DNA from: Edwardsiella anguillarum
Lineage (GTDB): Bacteria > Pseudomonadota > Gammaproteobacteria > Enterobacterales > Enterobacteriaceae
Assembly: GCF_008801815.1 (NCBI RefSeq)
Contig: NZ_VZOX01000005.1
Direction: 5' to 3' (one strand)
Length of the DNA stretch: 64,000 bases
In this document: positions 44,578 to 54,300 of the stretch, piece after piece
Layout of the letters: each line of letters begins with the position of its first letter
Position numbering within the stretch: the first letter of the stretch is position 1
The notes under the pieces: model-generated
Database searches by the model: none
What the model was told of the DNA's origin: nothing
Seen by the model: only the letters and a program-made list of their open reading frames with translations
Position numbers and translations under genes: made by a program

Positions 44578-46521
44578 TCAGGCGCTGAAGGGGCGGGCGA
44601 TCAGGCTGCGGGTATCGAGACGTACCTCGCTCAGGGTCACCGGGATAGTATCGCCCTGGCGGTAGACGACGTTGCCTTTCACCTGAAGGGTGCCGTTCTC
44701 CTGGCTGCATACCATCTCGTCGCGCACGGCATGGATAAAGGAGGCCGGAATAAAGGCCACCGCGCCGTTCTCCAGCAGGCGGACGCGCATACCGCCGCGT
44801 GAGATATCGATGATCTCGGCGTTGAACGGGGTCGGGGCGTTGACCTTGTCCTTCAGGAAGCGGGCGTACAGCCAGTCGCCGACGTCGCGCTCCGCCATCC
44901 GGTTCTGGCGGCGGCGCTCGGCCAGCTGCAGCGTCATCGCTGAGTCCGGCCGCGTCGCCGGCTTACCGGCGATCAGCGCCTTCAGCAGGCGGTGGTTGAC
45001 CATATCGCCATACTTGCGGATCGGCGAGGTCCAGGTAGCGTAGGCCTCCAGCCCTAGGCCAAAGTGCGGCCCCGGCTCGGTGCTGATTTCGGCAAAGGTC
45101 TGGAAGCGGCGGATACGGCTATCCAAGAAGGTGCTCGGCAGCGAGTCGAGATGGCGGCGTAGGGTGCAGAAGCCATCCAGCGTCAGCAGTGCTTCGGCGT
45201 TGGCGGCGACGTCGTTGGCGTTCAGTAACGAGACGGCCTGCTCCACCAGCGCCGGATCGAAGCCGGTATGGACGTTGTAGATCCCGAAGCCGAGGCGTTC
45301 GCGCAGCACCAGCGCCGCACAGACGTTGGCGGTGATCATGCACTCTTCCACGATACGGTTGGCCACGCGGCGCGGCTCCGCGACGATATCGGTAACGTCG
45401 CCGTGATCGTCGAGAACAAAGCGGTAGTCCGGGCGATCGCGGAACACCAGGGCATGCCGTTGACGCCACTGGGTGCGGGCGTTGGCCACGCGGTGCAGCA
45501 GTCGGATCTGGGCGGCGATAGCGTCGCTCGGCGGCTGCCAGTCGCCGCAGCCCTCCAGCCAGTCGGAGACCCGATCGTAGACCAGCTTGGCCCTGGACTC
45601 GATCCAGCCGCAGAAGAAGCGGATGTCGTCGCGCAGGCCGCCGTCGGCGTCGAGGGTAACCTCGCAGGCCAGCACCGGACGGCGCTGCCCTTCGCGCAGC
45701 GAGCACAGGTCGTCAGAGAGATCGCGCGGCAGCATCGGGATGTTAAAGCCCGGGAGATAGGTGGTGAAGGCGCGGTGGCGCGCTTCGGCGTCCAGCGGGC
45801 TGTCGGCGCTGACGTAGGCCGTCGGATCGGCGATGGCGATGGTCAGACGCAGGCTGCCGTCGGCGTTCTCGCGCACGTGCAGCGCATCATCCATGTCTTC
45901 GGTGCTGGCGCTGTCGATGGTGACAAACGGCAGCGCGCACAGATCTTCGCGCTCCAGCCCCTCTTCCTGCAGGACTCCCGCCTGCCACTGCGGCGCGCTG
46001 CGCGCCAGATCGTGGCGGGTCAGGGTCACCCACCAGGGGGCGAAGTGGTCGCCGCCGTCGGTGATGAAGGCGGTGATCTCGGCAAAGAAGCTGCGGTCAC
46101 CCTTCAGCGGATGGCGGCGCATTTCGGCCAGCACCCAGTCTCCCTGCTTGAAGGCGCGATCCAGACCGCGTGCCGGACGACAGCCGATGGCGTCTTTCAG
46201 CAGCGGATGATCCGGGATGATGGACAGGCGTTCATCGTTCTCTTTTTTCTGAATACGCCCGACAAAACGGGTCAGGAACGGCTCCAGCAGCTCTTCCGGC
46301 TCGGCGATTTCGCGCTCTTTATCAACCTGAACGGCGGCACGGACGCGGTCGCCGTGCATCACTTTCTTCATTTGCGGCGGCGGAATGAAATAGCTTTTCT
46401 GCGCGTCGACCTCTAAAAAGCCAAAGCCTTTGTCGGTTCCCTTGACCACGCCTTCCACGCGGGGAGTCTGCGAGTGAAGTTGCTGTTTTAGCTGGGCAAG
46501 CAGCGGGTTGTCCTGAAACAT
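44578..46521 (-). CDS. rnb: Exoribonuclease II
   Basis: This 647-residue 3'-5' exoribonuclease has cold-shock domains near the N-terminus (VVKGTDKGFGFLEV). The RNB catalytic domain carries the four-Asp site in TIDSASTEDMDDAL (about residue 200). Next come TYLPGFNIPMLPRDLSD and TSPIRKYGDMVNHR, with an S1 domain at the C-terminus. The start is the ATG at 46521 (MFQDNPLLAQLKQQ); the frame extends 15 codons further but that leader is not family sequence. It degrades mRNA in a single-strand-specific manner. Confidence 0.95.
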   Translation of the reverse strand: MFQDNPLLAQLKQQLHSQTPRVEGVVKGTDKGFGFLEVDAQKSYFIPPPQMKKVMHGDRVRAAVQVDKEREIAEPEELLEPFLTRFVGRIQKKENDERLSIIPDHPLLKDAIGCRPARGLDRAFKQGDWVLAEMRRHPLKGDRSFFAEITAFITDGGDHFAPWWVTLTRHDLARSAPQWQAGVLQEEGLEREDLCALPFVTIDSASTEDMDDALHVRENADGSLRLTIAIADPTAYVSADSPLDAEARHRAFTTYLPGFNIPMLPRDLSDDLCSLREGQRRPVLACEVTLDADGGLRDDIRFFCGWIESRAKLVYDRVSDWLEGCGDWQPPSDAIAAQIRLLHRVANARTQWRQRHALVFRDRPDYRFVLDDHGDVTDIVAEPRRVANRIVEECMITANVCAALVLRERLGFGIYNVHTGFDPALVEQAVSLLNANDVAANAEALLTLDGFCTLRRHLDSLPSTFLDSRIRRFQTFAEISTEPGPHFGLGLEAYATWTSPIRKYGDMVNHRLLKALIAGKPATRPDSAMTLQLAERRRQNRMAERDVGDWLYARFLKDKVNAPTPFNAEIIDISRGGMRVRLLENGAVAFIPASFIHAVRDEMVCSQENGTLQVKGNVVYRQGDTIPVTLSEVRLDTRSLIARPFSA

Positions 46522-46655
46522 AGTGTGAAATAGTGATTCCGGCTGGTGAGCGATCGTGATGACCAAAAAAAGTGGCTGCCATTGTTACGCAAAGTGGCCC
46601 GCCGGGGCAAGCGCGGCAGGCCAGAGAGGCGAATTCAGCTGCGTGGACGCCCACG

Positions 46656-48116
46656 CTAGCGGAACGGCGGCTCATTGAAGGTGCGCAGCTTGCGGGAGTG
46701 CATGCGGTCGCCCTCGGCGCGCAGCAGATCCAGCGCGTAGATCCCGATTTGCAGGTGCTCGGAGATGGCGCCCTGATAGAAGCGGTTGGCCTGGGCGGGC
46801 AGCTTGATCTCTCCGTGCAGCGGCTTGTCCGAGACGCACAGCAGGGTGCCATAGGGCACGCGAAAACGGTAGCCCTGGGCGGCGATGGTGGCGCTCTCCA
46901 TATCGACCGCTACCGCGCGGCTGAGGTTAAAGCGCCGGGCCGAGGCGCTGTAGCGCAGCTCCCAGTTACGGTCGTCGGTGGTTACCACCGTGCCGGTGCG
47001 CAGCCGCTGCTTGACCTGTTCGCCGGGCATGCCGCTGATCTGCTTGGTGGCGTCGTACAGCGCCCGCTGCACCTCGGCGATGCTGGGGATCGGGATGTCC
47101 GGCGGCAGCACCGCGTCCAGCACATGGTCGTCGCGCAGGTAGGCGTGGGCCAGCACATAGTCGCCGATGGTCTGGCTTTGACGCAGGCCGCCGCAGTGGC
47201 CGATCATCAGCCAGGCGTGGGGGCGCAGCACCGCCAGATGGTCGCAGATGGTCTTGGCGTTGGACGGGCCGACGCCGATATTGACCAGGGTGATACCGGT
47301 GCCATCGTCGCCGATCAGGTGATAGGCGGGCATCTGATGGTTTTTCCATGCCAGATCGCTGACCAGCTGATCGTCGTCCGCGTTGGCGGCATCGATGTAA
47401 ATGCCGCCGGCGCCGGAGAGCGCCCGATAGCCGCTGTTGGGGTTGCCTATCTGGCGCCGGGCCCAGCGTACGAACTCATCGACGTAGCGGGTGTAGTTGG
47501 TGAACAGAATATAGGGCTGCACGTGCTCGGGCGGGGTGCCGGTGTAGTGGCGCAGGCGGGCCAGAGAGAAGTCGGTGCGCAGGGCGTCAAAGTGGGAGAG
47601 TGGGGCATCCTGCCGCCCCAGCAGCGCACCGTCGGCGGTTTCATCGCCGATGCTGGCGAGATCCGGCGTCGGAAAGTGGCGGGCCAGCGCGGCGCTCAGC
47701 ATGCGGTCAAGCCCCAGCTCGGCGCCGTCGATAACATAGGGGTAGGGGATCTCCTGGTCTGAGGGGTGAACCTCGATGCGGGCGCCATATTCGCGCACCA
47801 GCAGGGTCAGTTGCTCCAGCAGATAACCGCGGAACAGCTCCGGCCGGGTGACGGTGGTGACATAGTGGCCGGGATGGTTGAAGCGGCCGTAGGCGCGGGT
47901 GCGCTCGCCGGGCTTACCTTCACCGTCCCAGGAGACGTGCAGCGCCGGGTAGACAAAGCACCCGGCGGCGCGCGACGCGGGGTCGGGCACCTCGCCGCGC
48001 TCGACAAAGGCGCCGATGGCGTCGCGCAGGGCGCGCACGGCGCCGTCATAGTAAGCGCCCAGGCGATTGATCGCCTGCTCCGGCGTGAGTGGGGTCGCAC
48101 TGCTGGCTGGACTCAT
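46656..48116 (-). CDS. amn: AMP nucleosidase
   Basis: This 486-residue enzyme hydrolyses AMP to adenine and ribose 5-phosphate and so regulates adenylate pools. It has an N-terminal regulatory domain (AINRLGAYYDGAVRALRDAIGAF, then HYVTTVTRPELF). The C-terminal phosphorylase-like domain contains WLMIGHCGGLRQSQTIGDYV and VAVDMESATIAAQGYRFRVP. The start is the ATG at 48116 with GGGAGAAGCC before it; a longer frame from 48290 is rejected. It is divergent from fabV. Confidence 0.95.
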   Translation of the reverse strand: MSPASSATPLTPEQAINRLGAYYDGAVRALRDAIGAFVERGEVPDPASRAAGCFVYPALHVSWDGEGKPGERTRAYGRFNHPGHYVTTVTRPELFRGYLLEQLTLLVREYGARIEVHPSDQEIPYPYVIDGAELGLDRMLSAALARHFPTPDLASIGDETADGALLGRQDAPLSHFDALRTDFSLARLRHYTGTPPEHVQPYILFTNYTRYVDEFVRWARRQIGNPNSGYRALSGAGGIYIDAANADDDQLVSDLAWKNHQMPAYHLIGDDGTGITLVNIGVGPSNAKTICDHLAVLRPHAWLMIGHCGGLRQSQTIGDYVLAHAYLRDDHVLDAVLPPDIPIPSIAEVQRALYDATKQISGMPGEQVKQRLRTGTVVTTDDRNWELRYSASARRFNLSRAVAVDMESATIAAQGYRFRVPYGTLLCVSDKPLHGEIKLPAQANRFYQGAISEHLQIGIYALDLLRAEGDRMHSRKLRTFNEPPFR

Positions 48117-48313
48117 GGCTTCTCCCTGATGGATAACAGTGACGCTGCCGACGCGCGCAGCGATCGGTACTGCAAGCCTAGTCGAGAGCGGCGTCGGGGA
48201 AAAGGGGGACACGCGGGACTTTTTCGCCGCGGACAACACATCAGAGCACCCAATTGGGGTACAATGCGCTATCTTATGCCCTGATTTCATCCATAAAACG
48301 GATAAGAGACACT

Positions 48314-49507
48314 ATGATTATCAAACCCAAGGTTCGCGGTTTTATCTGCACCACTACCCATCCGGTTGGCTGTGAGGCCAACGTCCGTCGTCAGATCGCC
48401 TATACCCAGGCTAAAGGGCCGATTGAGAACGGCCCTAAAAAAGTGCTGGTGATCGGTGCGTCGACCGGTTATGGCCTGGCGTCGCGGATCGCCGCAGCCT
48501 TTGGCGCCGGCGCCGCCACCATCGGCGTGTTCTTTGAGAAGCCGGGTACGGAAACCAAGACCGGGAGCGCCGGCTGGTACAACGCCGCCGCGTTTGACAA
48601 GGCGGCCAAAGAGGCGGGCCTCTACGCCAAGAGCGTTAACGGCGATGCCTTCTCCAACGAATGCCGCCAGCAGGTGATCGAGCTGATTAAGCAGGATCTG
48701 GGGCAGGTGGATCTGGTGGTCTACTCGCTGGCCTCACCGGTGCGCAAGCTGCCGGAGACGGGCGAGGTGGTTCGCTCGGCGCTGAAGCCTATCGGGGAGG
48801 TGTATACCACCACCGCCATCGACACCAACAAGGATCAGATCATCTCCGCCAGCGTCGAGCCGGCGACGGAAGAAGAGATCCAGAACACCATCACCGTGAT
48901 GGGGGGGCAGGACTGGGAACTGTGGATGTCCGCGCTGCGTGACGCCGGGGTCCTGGCCGACGGCGCCAAGTCTGTGGCGTACTCCTACATCGGTACCGAT
49001 CTGACCTGGCCTATCTACTGGCACGGCACGCTGGGCCGCGCGAAGGAAGATCTGGACCGCGCCGCGGCGGGCATCCGCGGCGATCTCGCCGCCCACGGCG
49101 GTACGGCCCACGTCGCCGTGCTGAAGTCGGTGGTGACGCAGGCCTCCAGCGCGATCCCGGTGATGCCGCTGTACATCTCGATGTCCTTCAAGATCATGAA
49201 GGAAAAGGGCATCCACGAAGGCTGCATGGAGCAGGTTGACCGTATGATGCGCACGCGCCTGTACGGCAGCGACATGGCGCTGGACGATCACGCCCGCATC
49301 CGCATGGATGACTGGGAGCTGCGCGACGACGTACAGCAGACCTGCCGCGATCTGTGGCCGTCTATCACCAGCGAGAACCTCAGCCAGCTGACCGACTACA
49401 GCGGCTACAAACAGGAGTTTCTGCGCCTGTTCGGCTTCGGTCTGGACGGGGTAGATTACGACGCCGATGTGAATCCGGACGTGCAGTTCGACGTGGTGAC
49501 GCTGTAA
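48314..49507 (+). CDS. fabV: Enoyl-ACP reductase FabV
   Basis: This 397-residue NADH-dependent trans-2-enoyl-ACP reductase completes fatty-acid chain elongation. The family signature is the Tyr-x8-Lys motif in YWHGTLGRAK (about residue 235), with ASTGYGLA near residue 49 binding the cofactor and PVGCEANV near the N-terminus. FabV is insensitive to triclosan, unlike FabI. The start is the ATG at 48314; the longer frame from 48254 is non-homologous. A CCCAATTGGG palindrome next to a TACAAT lies about 55 bases upstream. Confidence 0.96.
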   Translation: MIIKPKVRGFICTTTHPVGCEANVRRQIAYTQAKGPIENGPKKVLVIGASTGYGLASRIAAAFGAGAATIGVFFEKPGTETKTGSAGWYNAAAFDKAAKEAGLYAKSVNGDAFSNECRQQVIELIKQDLGQVDLVVYSLASPVRKLPETGEVVRSALKPIGEVYTTTAIDTNKDQIISASVEPATEEEIQNTITVMGGQDWELWMSALRDAGVLADGAKSVAYSYIGTDLTWPIYWHGTLGRAKEDLDRAAAGIRGDLAAHGGTAHVAVLKSVVTQASSAIPVMPLYISMSFKIMKEKGIHEGCMEQVDRMMRTRLYGSDMALDDHARIRMDDWELRDDVQQTCRDLWPSITSENLSQLTDYSGYKQEFLRLFGFGLDGVDYDADVNPDVQFDVVTL

Positions 49508-49535
49508 CGTACCACCGACGCCAACGTCACATGCT

Positions 49536-49562
49536 AAAAAGGCCGCGAATGCGGCCTTTTTT
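49536..49562. terminator. Bidirectional terminator between fabV and the mscS-type gene
   Basis: AAAAA, GGCCGC-GAAT-GCGGCC and TTTTTT form a hairpin with A tract on one side and T tract on the other, so it can work for both converging genes. Confidence 0.92.
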
Positions 49563-49583
49563 GATCGCCCCGAGCGCTGCCGA

Positions 49584-50555
49584 TCAGCAGGTGACCTCCA
49601 GCCCCTGCGCGCTGGCGGCGTCGACGGTGTAGACGATCAGGCTCTGCCTGAGCGCCAGATAGACCTCGTAGTCACGGGTGTTGGCGAACAGGCTAATCAG
49701 GATCTGGATACCATCCTTGGTAATACTGTGCATATGAATGAAGGTATCCAGCTGTCCGTTGACCCGCGGATCCTGCGCCACTTTATCGCCGATCAGCCCC
49801 AGCAGGGCGTTGACCTGCTGTGCATCAAAGCTTTTGACGATCGCCGCCAGCTCGACCTTGCGGTAGTCGCTGCGCCCGGGATTTTCGATCATGATCGATG
49901 AAAAGACCGCGTTGGGAATATACAGCGGCTTCTGGTCGAAGGTGATGATCTTGGTGGTGCGCAGGCTGATCTCGGTCACCACGCCTTCGGTATTCTTCTC
50001 CGGCAGCCGGATCCAGTCACCGACGTTGAAGGGCCGATCGAAGTAAAGCATCACGCCGGACAGCAGGTTGCTAAGGATGTTGCGGCTGGCGATGCCGATG
50101 GCGACGCCGCCGACGCCGCCAAAGGTCAGCAGCCCGGACATATTCAGCCCCAGCTGCTCGCCGAATAGGGTCGCCAATAGGAACAGGGTGATGATGTTAA
50201 TGGCGCGGATCACCACCAGGGTCTTCGAGCGGTTGATCCCGTTTTTAACCTGTCGGTCGGCGATGATATTGATGGCCGATGAGATGGCCTTAAACAGGAC
50301 AAAGATGATCAGGATCGTCTGGCAGAAGGAGATATATTTAATCCACGGCCACAGTCCGACCATGACCAGGTATTTTTTGATCCCTTCGCACAGCAGCAGT
50401 ACCAGCAGCAGCCACAGCAGGGTCTGCGCCACCTGGAGCAGGGCGGTGCCGCGGTTTCCCCGGCACTTGCGCAGGCCATATACCATCGCGCTGAGCAGCA
50501 GCAGTACGGCGGCCAGTATCAGATGCGCATGCAGTTTTTCGACAATCAGAGCCAC
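49584..50555 (-). CDS. MscS-family mechanosensitive channel (YnaI-like)
   Basis: This 323-residue protein has four to five membrane helices in the first 150 residues and the pore-lining Gly/Ala helix (GLLTFGGVGGVAIGIASRNILSNLLSG-type, about 145-170). The beta domain follows with YFDRPFNVGDWIRLPEKNTE and FDQKPLYIPNAVFSS. Length and helix count resemble YnaI more than MscS itself. It releases solutes on hypo-osmotic shock. The start is GTG at 50555 with GAGGT before it. It is convergent with fabV. Confidence 0.88.
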   Translation of the reverse strand: MALIVEKLHAHLILAAVLLLLSAMVYGLRKCRGNRGTALLQVAQTLLWLLLVLLLCEGIKKYLVMVGLWPWIKYISFCQTILIIFVLFKAISSAINIIADRQVKNGINRSKTLVVIRAINIITLFLLATLFGEQLGLNMSGLLTFGGVGGVAIGIASRNILSNLLSGVMLYFDRPFNVGDWIRLPEKNTEGVVTEISLRTTKIITFDQKPLYIPNAVFSSIMIENPGRSDYRKVELAAIVKSFDAQQVNALLGLIGDKVAQDPRVNGQLDTFIHMHSITKDGIQILISLFANTRDYEVYLALRQSLIVYTVDAASAQGLEVTC

Positions 50556-50650
50556 AAGCAGTTTACCTCAAACAGATTCATGGACGCCCGCGGGTCGCGG
50601 CGTTCGTCTCCTTCGCTAAGGGGGGGCCGGGCGACGACGCCCGGCGCGGG

Positions 50651-51463
50651 TTAAAAGCCGCCGCCGTCGCGGCGCCAGGCGTCGGCGGTCAGGGCCTCGC
50701 CAAAGTGGCTGGTGATCAGACGCTTGGTCAAATCATGCAGCGGGGCGGCGAGCACCTCGGCGGTGCTGCCGCGCTCGACGACCTCGCCCGCCTGCATTAC
50801 CAGAACCTGATCGCTGATGTGCTTCATCATGCCGAGGTGCTGAGTGACGTAGATATAGGCGATGCCGTGCGTTTGCTGCAGCTCCAGCATCAGGTTGATG
50901 ATCTGTGAGCGCATGGACATGTCCAGAGAGGCCAGGGCCTCATCGGCGACGATGACCTTGGGCTGCAGGATCAGCGCGCGCGCCAGGGCGATGCGCTGCA
51001 GCTGGCCGGCGGCCAGCATATGCGGATAGTAGTAGGCGTGATCGTTGCGCAGCCCGACCTGACGCAGCGTCTGATTGATCCGCTCCTCGCGCGCCGGGGC
51101 ATCCAGATCGGTATTCAGCCGCAGCGGTACGTCCAGGATTTGGCCGATGCGCTGACGCGGGTTGAGCGAGGTGGCGGGATCCTGAAAAATCATTCGGATA
51201 CACTGGCTGCGGTAGCGGTAATCGCCGTAGCGCAGCGGCTGATCGTCGATGACGATCTCGCCGCCGCTCGGTTCGACCATGCCGGCGATCATCTTGGCCA
51301 GGGTCGATTTCCCCGAGCCGTTTTCACCGATGATCGCCAGCGTCTGTCCCTCGCGCAGGGTGAAGCTGAGGGGTTTGACCGCATCGACCCGCTGGCGGCG
51401 AAACCAGCCGGTGCGGTAGCGGAAGGTCTTTTCCAGGCCGTGGACCTCCAGCAGCGTTTTCAT
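50651..51463 (-). CDS. sapF: Peptide ABC transporter ATPase SapF
   Basis: This 270-residue ATPase has Walker A GENGSGKST, signature LAAGQLQRIALARAL and Walker B VIVADEALASLD. Its ATG overlaps the sapD stop. The Sap system takes up antimicrobial peptides and also supports putrescine export in E. coli. It is the last gene in sapABCDF. A longer frame upstream is rejected because the family start MKTLLEVHGLEKTF is at 51463. Confidence 0.94.
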   Translation of the reverse strand: MKTLLEVHGLEKTFRYRTGWFRRQRVDAVKPLSFTLREGQTLAIIGENGSGKSTLAKMIAGMVEPSGGEIVIDDQPLRYGDYRYRSQCIRMIFQDPATSLNPRQRIGQILDVPLRLNTDLDAPAREERINQTLRQVGLRNDHAYYYPHMLAAGQLQRIALARALILQPKVIVADEALASLDMSMRSQIINLMLELQQTHGIAYIYVTQHLGMMKHISDQVLVMQAGEVVERGSTAEVLAAPLHDLTKRLITSHFGEALTADAWRRDGGGF

Positions 51464-52458
51464 CACTGGGCCTCCTCCGTGTTGAGCGGGAAATGGCAGG
51501 CAAAACGGTGGTTTTTCACGCTGCGCAGGGTCGGGGTCTGAATACACTTTTTCTGGGCGTAGGGGCAACGAGGCCCCAGGCGGCAGCCGATCGGCAGATG
51601 CTCCAGCGACGGAATGGCGCCGGGCAGGGTATTCAGGCGGCTCTTGGGCGGCAGCGCCCGGCCAAAGTCGGGCATCGCGCGGATCAACGCCTGGGTATAG
51701 GGATGGTGCGGCGCGCTGAGGATCTCTTCACAGCTGGCGCTCTCCACCGTCTGCCCGCAGTACATGACGTTAATGCGGTCGGCCCACTTACTCATCGTCT
51801 GCAGATCGTGGCTGATCAGCAGAATAGTGGTGTTGTTGTTCTGGTTCATGCGCGCCAGCAGGCGGAAGATCTGCGCCTGGGTGGTCGGCTCCATGGCGTT
51901 GGTCGGTTCATCGGCGATCAGCAGACGCGGCTGGTTGGCCAGCGCGATGGCGATCATCACCTTCTGGCATTCGCCCTCCGTCAGCTCGTAGGGTAGGCTG
52001 CGCATGGCGTCACGGTGATCTTTGATGCCGACGCGGTGCAGCAGCTCAATGGCGCGGCGGTGGCGCCAGCGAAAGCGCTGCCACCAACGGCCTTTATAGG
52101 TCCAGCCGGGGATCGCCTGGATCAGCTGGCGGCCAATGCGCTCGGAGGGGTCGAGACAGGACTGCGGCTCCTGGAAGATCATTGAGACGTTATGGCCGAC
52201 CAGGCGGCGTCGCTGACGTGGCGACAGGCGCAGCAGGTCGATGTCGTCGAAGCGCATTCGGTCGGCGGTCACCCGCCAGTTCTCCTTGGTTACCCCGCAG
52301 ATGGCTTTGGCGATCAGGCTCTTGCCGGAGCCGGACTCACCGACCAAGCCGCGGATTTCACCTTCGCTGAGGGTCAGGCTGACGCGGTCGACGGCCTTGA
52401 CCGGGCCCTCGGGGGTCATGAACTCAATGGTCAGGTTGCGGATATCGAGTAGCGGCAT
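51463..52458 (-). CDS. sapD: Peptide ABC transporter ATPase SapD
   Basis: This 331-residue ATPase has Walker A GESGSGKS (about residue 40), a signature-like LTEGECQKVMIAIALA and Walker B LLIADEPTNAM. The signature Ser/Gly is replaced (TEGE), as in the family. A C-terminal oligopeptide-transporter domain carries a Cys cluster (CRLGPRCPYAQKKC). The start MPLLDIRNLTIEF is at 52458, one base into the sapC stop. Confidence 0.94.
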   Translation of the reverse strand: MPLLDIRNLTIEFMTPEGPVKAVDRVSLTLSEGEIRGLVGESGSGKSLIAKAICGVTKENWRVTADRMRFDDIDLLRLSPRQRRRLVGHNVSMIFQEPQSCLDPSERIGRQLIQAIPGWTYKGRWWQRFRWRHRRAIELLHRVGIKDHRDAMRSLPYELTEGECQKVMIAIALANQPRLLIADEPTNAMEPTTQAQIFRLLARMNQNNNTTILLISHDLQTMSKWADRINVMYCGQTVESASCEEILSAPHHPYTQALIRAMPDFGRALPPKSRLNTLPGAIPSLEHLPIGCRLGPRCPYAQKKCIQTPTLRSVKNHRFACHFPLNTEEAQ

Positions 52459-53348
52459 TATTTTACCCCGGCGTTGACGGCGCGACGCAACCCGTCGCCC
52501 AGCAGGTTGACCAACAGCACACTGATCATAATGGCGCCGCCCGGCAGCATGACGCTCCAGGGGGCCACGTACAGCAGCTCCAGCGAGTCCCCCAGCATGG
52601 CGCCCCACTCCGGCGACGGCAGCTGGGCGCCGAGATCGAGAAAGCCGAGCGCGGCAATATCGATGATCGCCATGGAGAGCGCGCGGGTGAATTCAGAAAC
52701 CAGCACCCCGGCGATATTGGGCATCACGGCGTCCCACAGAATAAACCAGGTCGAGGCGCCGTCCAGGCGCGCCGCGACCACGTACTCCTTCTCCAGCTCC
52801 TCATGCACCGCGCTGTAGACCGCGCGCACGATGCGCGGCAGCAGCGCCAGCCATACCGCCAGCATGGCGTGCTCCAGGCGCGGCCCGATAAAGGCCACCA
52901 CGATGATCGCCAGCAGCAGCGAGGGAATCGCCAGCAGGGTATCGAGAATATGGTTAAGGATCGCCGATCGCAGTCCGTGCGTGACGCCGGCCAGCACCCC
53001 GATCAGCACGCCGCACAGGCTGGCGGCGATGGTGACGGTCAGCGCGGCGCCAAAGGTTGGCGCCGCGCCGCACAGCAGGCGGCTGAGCAGATCACGTCCC
53101 AGATCGTCGGTGCCGAGGAAGAAGGAGACGTTGCCATAGCGCGACCAGGAGGGGGGCAGCAGCTGGTAGCCGAGAAACTGCTGATCCAGCCCATAGGGCG
53201 CCAACAGGCTGCCAAACAGACACAGCAGCAGCAGCGCGGCGACGCCATACAGGCCGATCATGGCCAGCGAGTCGGCGTGAAAGTGATACCAGGTCTGCCG
53301 CAGCGGACTGGGGACCTTTTTCTCGCGGTAGACGTTATCGAAGTGCAT
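52458..53348 (-). CDS. sapC: Peptide ABC permease SapC
   Basis: This 296-residue permease has a FLGYQLLPPSWSRYGNVSFF segment, LGTDDLGRDLLSRLLCGAAP, the HGLRSAILNHILDTLLAIPSLLLAIIVV helices and the coupling loop ALSMAIIDIAALGFLDLGAQ. It overlaps sapB by 14 bases. Confidence 0.94.
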   Translation of the reverse strand: MHFDNVYREKKVPSPLRQTWYHFHADSLAMIGLYGVAALLLLCLFGSLLAPYGLDQQFLGYQLLPPSWSRYGNVSFFLGTDDLGRDLLSRLLCGAAPTFGAALTVTIAASLCGVLIGVLAGVTHGLRSAILNHILDTLLAIPSLLLAIIVVAFIGPRLEHAMLAVWLALLPRIVRAVYSAVHEELEKEYVVAARLDGASTWFILWDAVMPNIAGVLVSEFTRALSMAIIDIAALGFLDLGAQLPSPEWGAMLGDSLELLYVAPWSVMLPGGAIMISVLLVNLLGDGLRRAVNAGVK

Positions 53349-54300
53349 ACCACTCCTTATGTTTCAGCGGACTGGTGACGGCGCCGATGATATCGCACAG
53401 AACGTTGACCACCAGAACCAGCGTGCCGATCACCATGACGCCGGCCGAGATGGCGGCGAAGTCCTGCTGGCGGATGGCGTTGATCAGCCAGCGCCCCAGC
53501 CCCGGCCAGCTGAACACCACCTCGGTGATCATCGCCAGGGTCAGCATGGTGGAAAACTGGAGGCCCAACTGGGGAATGATCGGCGGCAGGGCGTTGTGCA
53601 GCACGTGGCGGCGAATGATGGTCAGCCGCGATAGGCCGCGGGTTGCCGCTGCTTTGATGTAGTTCTGGCCGACCACGCCGTCGGTGCTGAGGCGCATTAG
53701 GCGGATGACTTCGGTCATCGGTACCAGCGCCAGCACGCTGACCGGCAGTACCAGGTGGCGCAGCACGCTGAGCAGCATCTGCCGGCGGTAGGGGGAGTCG
53801 GAGAGCCAGGCATCCACCAGGGCAAAGCCGCTGATGTTGGGCACCGGGTAGAGCAGGTCGTAGCGCCCGGAGACCGGCAGCCAGCCCAGGTGCAGGGCAA
53901 AAAACAGCATCAGCAGCAGCGCCAGCCAGAATACCGGCATGGAGTAGCCGAGCAGCGCCAGGGTGCTGATGGCGCCGTCCGGCCAGCGTCCGCGCATCAT
54001 CCCGGCGGCAATGCCCATGGGGATGCCGCAGAACAGCGCCAGCAGGAATCCCAGGATACACAGCTCCAGGGTGGCGGGGACCACCTCACGCAGTTGTCCG
54101 ACGATGGTCTGCCCGTTGATGCTGGAGACGCCGAAGTCGCCCTGCAACAGGCTGTGCAGGTAAAAGCGATAGGCGTCGGTGAGCGACGCACCGGAAAGCG
54201 GAGCATGGGGCGTGAAGTAGAGCAGGCTGAAGCTGACGAGGGTCAGGAAAAACAGCGTGACCAGCAGCAGCAGCAGGCGCCGCAGGGTAAAAATAATCAT
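53335..54300 (-). CDS. sapB: Peptide ABC permease SapB
   Basis: This 321-residue permease of the DppB type has an N-terminal helix (LLLLVTLFFLTLVSFSLLYF), an external loop region and the coupling segment YIKAAATRGLSRLTIIRRHVLHNALPP. It overlaps sapA by four bases. Confidence 0.94.
   Translation of the reverse strand: MIIFTLRRLLLLLVTLFFLTLVSFSLLYFTPHAPLSGASLTDAYRFYLHSLLQGDFGVSSINGQTIVGQLREVVPATLELCILGFLLALFCGIPMGIAAGMMRGRWPDGAISTLALLGYSMPVFWLALLLMLFFALHLGWLPVSGRYDLLYPVPNISGFALVDAWLSDSPYRRQMLLSVLRHLVLPVSVLALVPMTEVIRLMRLSTDGVVGQNYIKAAATRGLSRLTIIRRHVLHNALPPIIPQLGLQFSTMLTLAMITEVVFSWPGLGRWLINAIRQQDFAAISAGVMVIGTLVLVVNVLCDIIGAVTSPLKHKEWYALR

Noticed and set aside
45268..46416. 382-codon plus-strand frame in rnb
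   Set aside because: It lies opposite the RNase II catalytic region and has no protein-like motif.
50627..50646. GCCGGGCG / CGCCCGGC hairpin after sapF
   Set aside because: There is no U tract on the minus strand, so I do not call it an intrinsic terminator.
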